From: Andrena cerasifolii
Taxonomy: Eukaryota > Arthropoda > Insecta > Hymenoptera > Andrenidae
Assembly (NCBI RefSeq): GCF_050908995.1
Contig: NC_135118.1
Location: 4,898,001 to 4,962,000, forward strand
Direction: 5' to 3'
DNA length: 64,000 bases
This document shows, in pieces, positions 1 through 9,400 of the stretch. The notes under the pieces are model-generated. The model worked only from the letters and a program-made list of their open reading frames with translations, had not been told where the DNA came from and made no database searches. Position 1 is the first letter of the stretch. Each line of letters opens with the position of its first letter. Position numbers and translations under genes: made by a program.

Positions 1-60
1 TAGATTGACCAGAATCAAATGAGCTGGATATACATACAAATAAAATGAATTATTGGATGT

Positions 61-92
61 TGCGCGCGCGCGCACACGCGCGACGCTTGATC
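61..92. repeat. Alternating purine-pyrimidine (CG/CA) tract
   Basis: A short run of alternating G/C and C/A dinucleotides. Such tracts can adopt Z-DNA. It sits just before the possible acceptor of the exon at 111, inside what would be an intron. No function is implied. Confidence 0.6.
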
Positions 93-110
93 TGTTGAGC
101 GTGCTTTCAG

Positions 111-184
111 CAACTTTAGACTGGGTCCAACAGAAGTTAGAGTATCGCCTAAATTTGGAGAACATCAATTTCGTGGTTCAGTAA
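111..184 (+). CDS. Possible terminal coding exon of an upstream plus-strand gene (unidentified)
   Basis: A splice acceptor (gtgctttcag) is followed by an open frame in phase 2. It encodes about 24 residues, including LDWVQQKLEYRLN, before a TAA at 182-184. No better continuation is visible, and a canonical AATAAA lies 500 bases downstream at 685-690, which would fit a 3' UTR. The gene would converge on DNAJB11. The peptide is charged and helix-like, and I do not recognise the family. The upstream exons lie outside the window, so this rests on the acceptor, frame and poly(A) signal only. It could be chance. Confidence 0.3.
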
Positions 185-1225
185 TTCGTGAATATGATAT
201 ACCATTTTCGCAAGTCTCGCGGTAAACGAAAGTGTGTGCTCGAGGTGGACGCTCAGTACATCGCAAAGTCTCTGATGTTCAAAGGAGTCCGGCGTAAGAA
301 TGCGTAGAATTGGTACAATGGATTTGCAGCGAGACCTTGTAATTTTCGATACGACTGAAACACGGATTGATCTATTCGGGGTATTTATGCAAGCTGAACA
401 CTGTGAATAGTGTGAGTCAAGTCACCAGATGTAAATACAGTAGATACAGTCACGATAAGAATACAAAAGAATTATAATTTATTTACGGCCTTATTCGTAC
501 GAGCGAGTAACAGAGGAGTTACTAGTCGAAGGACAAGATATTACAAGAGATTGTGTTGTACTTGATAAAAGAACTGTACTTTAATTTTTGTAAGCGGAGT
601 ACATACATACATGGAGAGGTATCGGACAAACCTCTGTAAACTAAAGAAAATACTGTATGTATAATTTAATGCAAAACTTTTTTTAATAAAAATCTCAAAT
701 GCGAGTTTAACTTATTTGTTATTGATGACGGATGGTGTTGTACATTATATTCCAAGTACCGCCGATAGAAGGATTATAATACAATATTTGGTTGGTTTGT
801 GTTTCGATACTGAAGCCAATGTTTTAAACTATGGTTGTTTGGTATCCTCCATTGTTTAAATTGCAAAACTTCTCGTATAAGACATTCATACACCACTCAC
901 GCATATTAAACGCAAAATAACTTATTTCGTTAAATAAAATGCTTAAACTCATTGCTGACATCCATATAAGTAATTGGCTATAACTTACATGGCCAGTCTC
1001 TTATAATCAAACAGGAAGTACGTATACTTGCAACGATTACTATGTCGTGCTATGTGTGACCGCTGTAACTGACTTGCCGGCTGGCTACCAAGCCTGTTGG
1101 CATCCACTATGTTTCAAGGAAGCGAGAACACCACTTGGTATAGAAACGCCCAAAGTCAACACATGCACTTCAATTTTACGCACGTTTTATAATGTCACTT
1201 TGTACATACATTGCACTCGAAGTTC
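185..1225. other. Convergent 3' flanks of the left-edge exon and DNAJB11
   Basis: No supported coding region. If the 111-184 exon is real, 185 to about 705 is its 3' UTR. The DNAJB11 3' UTR should run leftward from 1225, but I cannot fix its end because no canonical minus-strand AATAAA lies close by. Confidence 0.4.
685..690 (+). terminator. Candidate poly(A) signal AATAAA
   Basis: A canonical AATAAA in an AT-rich stretch, 500 bases after the possible stop at 182-184. It would serve the plus-strand gene entering from the left. Confidence 0.35.
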
Positions 1226-3718
1226 CTAGTTTCCTCTTATTCCATTATAAATTCGATTTACAGAATCCTGTTGAAGTAGATTCTTGATTTCTGAAAGGGA
1301 AACGTATTAGCATCGTGCCGTGGAGTTGTAAAGACCTAGTACTCGGAAAAAGCGAGCCGAGCCTGACTCGGCTCGAAGAACCGAACCGAGCCGAGTACTC
1401 GAAAAAAACGAGCGGCTCGAAAGAACCGAATAGCTCGAAGAAAAGCGGGAAGTCGAATTTTTTCGAGCGGCTCGAAGAAAACTAGCGCGGGCCCGAAGTA
1501 CCGAGTGGGCCAAAAATACCGAGTGGGCCGAAAGTACCGAACAGTCCGGTGTGTCGAGTAGTTTGAAGCTTGAAAGTTTCGAATATTTTAGAATATGTTT
1601 ATATACTGGATAATCGTTAGTAATTATTATTATTATTATTTCCACTTCATTACTCGTTAAACAGAAAATATAGTACATAAGGAAAACGTAAGATACTGTG
1701 AGTAAACTGCAAATGAAAGTATTCTCTAACTATTGAAAATAAATAAAGTCGAAATAATAATGATAATAGTTACAAACCATTATTCAATATATAAACATAT
1801 TCTAAAATATTCGAAACATTCAAGCTTCAAACTACTCGACACACCGGACTGTTCGGTACTTTCGGCCCGCTCGGTTTTCTTCGAGCTGTTCGAAAAAAAA
1901 TCGAGTTCTCGGTTCTATTGGAGCCGCTCGAAAAAATTCGAGTTCTCGGTTCTATTCGAGCCGCTCGCTTTTTTCGAGTACTCGGCTCGGCTCGGAAACC
2001 GAGTCTCGGCTCGGGTCGGTCCGAATTTCAAGCTACTCGAACAGCCCTACAGCAGAGCAACTCACCTTCCTTTTGCATATCCGTGAAGTCTGTATCAGGG
2101 AATGCGACATCGAACGTAATATACAAAGTACCGTAGAGATTGTTATTGTCATAGTTAGGCATTCCCTCTCCTTTCTTCCTAATGCGAGCTCCCGGTTTAG
2201 TGACCTTGTCCCTCTGAATGGTCACTTTGTGGCCATCTAAATGTTTTATGTCCATTTTAAAGCCTATTAAAGCATCCTGCATGGACACCGTAACGTTTGT
2301 ATACAGATCGTCGCCAATTCTCTCGAACACAGGATGCGGCTGCGTTCGTATTTTCAAAATTAAATCTCCCGGTTCTCCATCTATATGCGGTTCGCCTTCT
2401 GCCGTGAATTTGGTTTCTTGCCCGTCTACCATACCAGACTCTACTTCCACCTCTAACATTCGTTCTTCCGTAACGAATTTAACGTTCGGACACTCCGAAC
2501 AGACGTATTGCTGCATCATTTGAAATCTTCCGCTTCCTAAATTGCGAGTAACTAATTCCTGCCTACAGTTGCATTTTCTCGTGCCTTTAGCAGCTTTCAT
2601 AACTGGCTTATTTCTTGTTATCTAAATTCAGAAATACAGGAGTCAAATTCTATTTATTAGTTTAACCCTTCATGGTCGCACGGGGTGTATTGTACCTCAA
2701 GAATAATTTTCGAGTTAAAATGCTGTGTCTCTACAACTTCAAAAGGGGATTTATCGCAAGAAAAAAAATTTTAAAAAATTAAAAAATCGCTTTTTCCCAA
2801 ACCGTGGAAAATCGCTCATTTTCAGCTACAAACTTTATCACATCAAAATTTACATTTCTATAAAAAGACTATTAGACCATGATTGTATAAGTATTACGAA
2901 CGTACAATTATCGCTGGAAAGTTAAAAGATATAAAAATACAAAAATGGTAACTCAAAAAATGATGCTGGGGTACAGTGATCCCCGTGTTACCAACTTTTG
3001 ATTATACGAAGGTCTGACCGCGAAGGGTTAATTAAACGTAAAGTATTACCTCTATAAAATTTCCACTATATAATTCTTCTAAAGTAACCGGTAGATCCAT
3101 TATAATATTAGAACCCTTTGGTGTCTCTTCTTGATGATGGGACTCTCCACCAAAGTGGAAACTAAAGTCCCCGAAGAAACTTGCGAAAGGATCGGCATTG
3201 TTCATCATGCCATCCTTCTTTAGACATTCCTCTCCGCACCTGTCATACATCGCTCTCTTCTCATTATCCGAGAGGACTTCGTAAGCTGCTCCCAGATCTT
3301 GGAATTTCTGCGAGGTACTAGGATCGTCTTTATTCTTATCGGGATGTAACTCCTTAGCCAACTTCCTGTACGCCTTTTTTATCGAATGCTGACTGGCCGT
3401 CGACGGTACGCCTAAAATGGCATAGAAATCTCTCCTGAGAACATACACAAGAACATAAGTTATGCAGCTGCTATAAATTCCAAATGATTCTAATTAGGAG
3501 TTCGGAGGCTGAAAGACTTTAATTCAAAACTTATACGAATAGGTTGGCAAACGAACGGTTTACAATGCAAAAGGTTATATTGTTATTGCGAAATGAATAT
3601 TTCAAATCTACATAATAAGCAGACGATGCAAAAAGGTTTTTTCTTACCCCGCTATAGTTAGGACCACACATACTGTTAAATTTATGAACAAAGACCAAAT
3701 CAATTTTACTGCTGCCAT
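1226..3718 (-). CDS. DNAJB11: DnaJ homolog subfamily B member 11 (ERdj3), complete, four exons
   Basis: Coding exons on the minus strand are 3718-3648, 3434-3050, 2621-2066 and 1290-1226 (71+385+556+65 = 1077 nt, 358 aa, the same length as human DNAJB11). All junctions are GT-AG and in frame. Exon 1 encodes a signal peptide (MAAVKLIWSLF...) ending in AG just before RDFYAILGV, as in vertebrate ERdj3. Exon 2 holds the J domain with its HPD motif (KELHPDKN), then a Gly/Phe-rich linker (FFGDFSFHFGG). Exon 3 holds the substrate-binding region with the paired CNC and CSEC cysteines and the GEPHIDGEPGDL motif. Exon 4 encodes the tail ending IYNGIRGN. By family knowledge it is an ER-lumenal Hsp40 that delivers unfolded clients to BiP. 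Introns 2 and 3 each hold a foldback element. The gene is divergent from USP1. Confidence 0.97.
1321..2052. repeat. Palindromic MITE-like element in DNAJB11 intron 3
   Basis: Two inverted arms, about 1321-1640 and 1740-2052, are close reverse complements. Their outer parts are dense in CGAG/CTCG repeats and their inner parts share a stretch resembling ...KHILKYSK... when translated. It fills nearly all of intron 3, ending only about 14 bases from the exon 3 donor. A truncated copy of the outer arm is at 34347-34420. The termini resemble GAGCTGTTCGAGTAG; no clear target duplication is visible. Open frames inside are by-products of the repeat. Confidence 0.8.
2666..3027. mobile_element. TTAA-flanked piggyBac-type MITE in DNAJB11 intron 2
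   Basis: The 362-bp element starts CCCTTCATGGTCG and ends GACCGCGAAGGG, flanked on each side by TTAA (2662-2665 and 3028-3031). TTAA duplication with C/G-rich TIRs is the piggyBac signature. No transposase is encoded. It makes up most of intron 2, between the exon 2 donor at 3049 and the exon 3 acceptor at 2622. Confidence 0.8.
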
Positions 3719-3754
3719 CCTAGCAGACGTTACAACAAACATCAAAGTCTAGAT

Positions 3755-3773
3755 CGTGGGTGCTTACGATTGG
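3755..3773 (-). promoter_or_regulatory. ER stress response element (ERSE, CCAAT-N9-CCACG)
   Basis: On the minus strand the sequence reads CCAAT, nine bases, then CCACG. This is an exact match to the mammalian ERSE consensus bound by NF-Y with ATF6/XBP1. It lies 37-55 bases upstream of the DNAJB11 start codon and in the same orientation. ERdj3 is a known unfolded-protein-response target in mammals, so the site fits the gene. Its use in this insect is inference. Confidence 0.65.
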
Positions 3774-4063
3774 TGCACCGAATTCAATTTATCCGATCCT
3801 AGTCGACGATAGACGAGTTTTCAGGCGTACACATATGCAGCGAGAAACGTGCCCTCGGGCAGTGTTACCAACCCTACGGATTTTTCCGTAGATCTACGGA
3901 TTGTAAACTGAAATCTACGGATTTTTTTGCCTTTTTCATGAGATAGTAACCTATAATCAGCAAAAGAATCGATTTTTTTTGTAACGACTAATAGCGACAT
4001 CTGTTGCCACACATTTTTTGTTCAGCGATCCTGTAATGGGACCTCTCCGGGCGCTATTCTCAT

Positions 4064-4200
4064 GCTGGTATTCATAGTCGCTACTTATTCTTAAGAAAAT
4101 GCTTAAACATTCAGTATCCTTTACTAAGCTACTAGGTTAGTAGAGGATGCCGCATGCTTAAGCATTTGCTTAAGAATATGTAGCGACTATGAATACCAGC
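4064..4200. repeat. Short foldback element
   Basis: Inverted arms begin GCTGGTATTCATAGTCGCTA and end with the complement. The inner parts both carry CTTAAGCA-type motifs. The arms resemble those of the element at 4709-4873 (both have GGTATT termini and CTTAAGCATTTGCTTAAG cores), so they are probably related. No clear target duplication. Confidence 0.7.
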
Positions 4201-4708
4201 CTCAGTGGCTACAATGTTTAAGCATGCGGTGTGCGATTCTCGCTCAAGCGGCGTTTAGCGCAAGCTCTTGGAGCATGAAGTTCGAACTTTAAAGAGTTAA
4301 GGATGAAATTTATTACATTTGAAATTTGTCTTCGCCTCCTTCCTTATCGCTCGAAAACAATGTATTAATTTTAAAAAGAGGAACGAACGTACGAAGAAGC
4401 CTGTTTCTTCGCCTCTCAATTCATCACCGACGTTGTAAAAGCACGAACGTGTTATAATAAAGCCCAACCTTTGATCAATCCTTAAATATCTTTATTCGTT
4501 TCTTAATAGTTCTGGTTAATATTCAATAATTAAATTTAGTTCAGTTCAATAAACTTTATTTCGTTCAAAGTTATTCCAAAGAGAAGATATAATAAGAGGC
4601 GTCACTCCGGGCGGAACCTTTGAAGTCCTTACTTGACCTTGGCATTTAGGGTGCGTTCCGATTCACGCATACTGCGCATGAAGTGCAGAGAACAATCGTT
4701 CCGTTTTA

Positions 4709-4873
4709 GGGCGGTATTTACAAACGTTTCTTAAGCAAATGCTTAAGATCATCTTCTAGAAGACGATCCTATTTCACTTACGACATCAGGAATTCATAGA
4801 CGTTGCTTAAGATGATCTTAAGCATTTGCTTAGAATCATATATATGCTTAAAATACTTTTATGAATACCACCC
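4709..4873. mobile_element. Harbinger-like MITE with TTA target duplication
   Basis: It starts GGGCGGTATT and ends AATACCACCC, flanked by TTA on both sides (4706-4708, 4874-4876). A 3-bp TWA duplication is typical of PIF/Harbinger elements. The inner arms pair through CTTAAGCAAATGCTTAAG-like sequence. No coding capacity. Confidence 0.6.
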
Positions 4874-6448
4874 TTAGTTAAGTACTTGGTACTATTAAAT
4901 AATAGAGATAATGAAATCAGCAGCTGTGATTCGTCTGATGAAAGCGAAAATGAAGACGATATTAACTTGCCATTTAGAATCAGAAATATTATACATGTAA
5001 ATATTATTAATTGTGAACAAAACGCTCGGAGAGATTATGTTTACCTAAAAATTGGCAGACTACATAAAATGTGTCATTCCGGGATATTCGAGAACAATAT
5101 TCGAAGAACATTATCGGTAGGTGATAAGTATATAATTATACATTTGTATTAAAAAAACATGAGATGAAGTTTCTTCGAAATAATAACGTAGAAAAGTGGC
5201 AGTTGTAATCCTTAGAGAATCTATATATGTCTATGCTTCGATATCGGTAAAACGAATTTTCGCCGGAAAGCATCGGCCAGTGGCGCTCAGTGGCGCTGTG
5301 ATCCACACCATAGAACATCGTGTCATAGATGGGAATGCCGGTTTTCGTAGCGTCTCTCGGGAAGTAGGAGTGGGGTGGTCAGCTACATATTTTATTCGGC
5401 AGTCTAATCGAAAATAAACCACACATTTCAGTTTAAAATATCGAATACATTTTATTCTATACAGGAGGCAATTATTATTATCGAAGTCTTTCAGTAAGAA
5501 AGAAGTCGAACATATATTCAGGAAAGTACAAAGTTGCGGATAAGTAGATACGTTTAAATAAAACTGAACGAAAATGTTGATTTTTTGACTTTACAATATT
5601 TTCAAACTTTCAGTACATACACGCGATACCAAATCATTCATATAATTAATTGATGAAACCATGTAGCATCCCTGCAAGCGTTAAAACAAATAAAAATTGA
5701 TGAATTAATTATTTGCTGGAATATACATGATGGTGGCTTATTGTTAAATAGGATTACTAATTATTTTAACAGAGTAATTTCATTGCGCTGAAGAAGTATT
5801 CCTAAACTTATCCTGACTTATCCAGATTTCAACTAGCATTAAAGCGACCTATTAAGAATAAATAGTTGGCATGCTCTTATGTCATAGCCACATCAACGTC
5901 CATTTTCAAGCGCAAACCAGCGCAAACGCTCACGGCTCATAACGGATTTCGGTGTTAGAACGCTAATGACGGCAGTGCGAACAGTTAAAGGAAAATCGTA
6001 AATATGATATTGTGAACGGCACATGAACACGATACATGAATATATGATACCAGGTGCGACGGTAATGGCCACTGTAATATTGTTAAAAGAAACTGTCCCC
6101 TGTGATATCAATAGAAATGTAGTTCGCGTTATTTCATGAACGTTTTGTGGTCTGATTGTACATACAGATTTTCTGATTAACTAACATTAATAGCAAGCTA
6201 ATTTGTTCCATGACTTCTCTACCGAATAATACGTGAGTAAAGACTTAATCTTTATATTTATCTAACAGAGATCTGAGCAATAGGTACGAATTAGTACATA
6301 CTTAATTAAGAACCTGACGTTCTCGCATCTTTATAGAAATACGAACGGGATTGAAGTGATTTCGTGCGAATGCAGCTTTCAGTCTTCAGTAATTGTTTAC
6401 GTTAACAGTTGATTTTTATGAATCATAATTGTTTCAGCTTAGCAGAAA

Positions 6449-9400
6449 ATGACTGTATTAGAAACAGAAGAAGACGCGGATAAACGTTCAGTTCCTCCGA
6501 GAAAGAAAATTTGCTTATCCCTTTCTGGCAGAGAAGGTGCAATTTCTAGCAGCATCTCCAAGCTTCCACAAACATTGGCTAGGGAGACCCTTTCGTACAG
6601 AGACCCTTTTAAACACAGTACGTAAACAACATTATTTTATAAATTTTTATGCCGCGCCATGTACTATGGCCCCATGAAAAGAAGTCGCTTGAATTGTCAC
6701 AGGGGCAAGAGGGGTTCTTCGCTCGCATTGGTTCCTGCCGCCCGTGTCCCGTTTGCTTACCTTGTATTTGTCTTTGTCAGGTTGGGAGTTAAGTGAACAC
6801 GGCGGCCGATTTTCAGAGGCAGTGCTTCCTTTGTCCTGCCGTGCATCTTGGCCCCTGCGGCAGTTTAGACGCTTGGAGCGCCTCAGGCCCGTACCATATG
6901 AACCATGCGTGGCGCATTGGGGCGACATTGTATCAATAGGTTTTCACATCGTCCCAGAGAGCACGATGTTCGATGCGTTTTTGTTTTGTCAACGTGCCAC
7001 GCGCGGTTCACGTGGTACGGGCCTGAGGCGCTCCAAGCACCTAGGCCGCTGGGGGACCAAGACGTGCGGCGGGAGAAAGGAGACGTTGCCTCTGAAAATT
7101 GGCTGCGTTCACTTAATTCCCAAGCCTGGTCTACGTTGTCGCGCCGGCCAATAGGGATATATTATTCGGATCCCAGAGTTTCTCGACCGGCTTGTTCTTC
7201 ATCGGGGCACAGTACTCTAAGCTTGGTGGATTAGTTGCGAATTACATGTGACCGTTTATTGCTTATAAAGGTACAAGCAAAATGTTGAATGGCTATCGCA
7301 ATCAGTTAAGCAATCATCAAGATGGAAGTTACGATATGCCAAACAGTGGCGCAGAAGGGTTGAGGATAGCTACATTGTGTAATTTAGGAAACACATGTTT
7401 TCTGAACAGTGTGATATACACTTTACGATTTGCGCCGTCTTTCCTACATAATTTGCATCACTTAGCGACCGATTTGTCCAACTTGAATGACAAACAACTT
7501 CAAACTAAAGTGAGTTTCCTTGTACGCCGGAATGGTAATGAGTTTGCGCGGACAGTGTATCGAAATATATGTTTCTTTCCTCGATAGATAAAATCGTCGT
7601 CTTTGGGCAGAATCGGTGGATCTCTTACGTCGAGCAGCAGTCGTAGCTGCAGTAGTAAAGATTTGTTAGTCTTGGCTGGACCAACTGGAGATAACAACAA
7701 ACACAGGATACAAATAGCTACTGAAAAGTTACACGAATTGTTTATGGCGTTGCGTACATCCGAGGGGAGAGAAAACAGCGAACCGTATCAACCAGATGCA
7801 TTTTTACAAGCTCTCAGGTGTGCATACCACGCTGAAAATAATAATCTAACGCGTATCTATTATAATTTCCCATTTCAGAGAGGTGAACCCCATTTTTGAA
7901 GGAAACCAGCAACAAGATGCTCACGAGCTTCTAGTATGTTTACTGGATAACATTAGGGAAACATTTCAGTTGTTGGTTCGACATAGGGAGAGTCAGTTTG
8001 GGCAGAATAACGGACTATCGGACTACTCTGCGGTGCATTTAGCCGACATGCAGTCGGACGGTAGTAATTCCAATAAGAGAAGTATTCGAAAATCTAGGAA
8101 AAAGACGAAGATAACGACGAGAGGCAGTTCGTCGCGTCTTCTGCAGTCGAACTTAAATGGTGTATTGGTATCTTCTAAACCATACGAGAATGGTCACGCA
8201 GAGTTCGCGGAAAGTAATGGAGACATAGGTAGTCATAGGCCAGAGAGCAAAAAGTGTTTCATTTCTGAAGATTTTGAGGGAGTTAGTCTGTTGCGAACAA
8301 CTTGCCTTGAATGCGAGCACGTTACAGAAAGAAAAGAAACATTTTGCGATATATGTGTGCCTATCGATATCGATCGATCGAATGAAACAGGTAGATAATA
8401 TACCAGAACTCAGAGTTACGAGCGATGGGGCCGCAGTTAAGGAGGGGGAAACACCTAGAGGAGCGGTAGTAATGTGTGCGTGACTGACGCAGGAGCAGTT
8501 CATGCACACTAGTTATACTCTAGGGCAGGCCTGCCCTTTACGGTGCAAATACCTCCTGAAGTTCCAAAAATACCCTCAGATCCACATCCATAGTAAACTG
8601 GAAAAATGAACTAGAGTCTAAATCACAATCATATAACAACAGCTACTTTAATCTTATTGAAGACGATATAAAATTGAATAAACTCTGGTTTACCAAATAC
8701 AAGCAAAAACCAAGTAGGAAAACGATATCAATAATAAACAGGATTAGAAGCAATCGCCACAGAACCAATGCACACCTATATAAACTCACCATTATACCAG
8801 AACCCAAGTGCAAATGTGGGTATGAAGAAGAAGACTTAAACCATATGATCTTCACACGCCCCCTAAATAAAGAGATTACAGACAATTTCAATAAATTCAT
8901 CCAGACGAAAGGAATACAAGCTCCATACGACATTAGGGCCCTAGCATTTAGCAACGACATTGAAATCATAACTAACATAGCACAGGCCTTTGCCAGCATG
9001 AACACACAAATATAAGCGTCCAATCAAAACAAACAAGTAAATAAATTTCAGACAACAAAACAAGATACAAAGGAAAGTGGGAGGAAGAAGGAAATAAAAT
9101 ACTGTGGTATCAGCGAAAGTTAAATCCACACAAACAATATATATATACACCTCCTGAAGTTTTGGGACCCGCGCAACAGCCGAGCGCGGGACTGTTACGT
9201 TGCTAACCACAGCATGGGCTGCGGGAGAATTGCACAAGTGTGTGGCTGTCCATGTAGGCTCGTACATGGACGCACACTCACGCAGTTCTCTCACAGCTCT
9301 CGTAACGGGTAGCATTGGAACAGTTACGCGCCCGGCTGTTGCCCGGGTCCCAGAACTGCATGAAGTATTTGCACCGTAAAGGGCAGGCCTGCTCTAGGGA

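Larger units (their letters stand above)
3780..6448. other. Intergenic region between divergent DNAJB11 and USP1
   Basis: This holds the DNAJB11 promoter, two foldback elements (listed separately) and the presumed USP1 promoter and 5' UTR. A good splice acceptor (ttgtttcag) at about 6436, thirteen bases before the USP1 ATG, suggests an upstream non-coding exon, but I cannot place it. A short frame at 4886-5152 has an acidic Asp/Ser/Glu start and no recognisable domain, so I do not call it a gene. Confidence 0.5.

Noticed and set aside
1307..2086. Two similar open frames on opposite strands (minus 1307-1678, plus 1733-2086) that look like duplicated genes
   Set aside because: They are the two arms of one palindromic element in DNAJB11 intron 3; the shared peptide arises from the inverted repeat.
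4886..5152. 88-codon frame with an acidic start, considered as a Harbinger accessory protein
   Set aside because: It lies outside the nearby element's TTA-bounded termini and shows no DNA-binding motif.
6647..7234. Frames on both strands in USP1 intron 1
   Set aside because: They follow the arms of a GC-rich palindrome, and the USP1 splice sites at 6618 and 7270 remove them.
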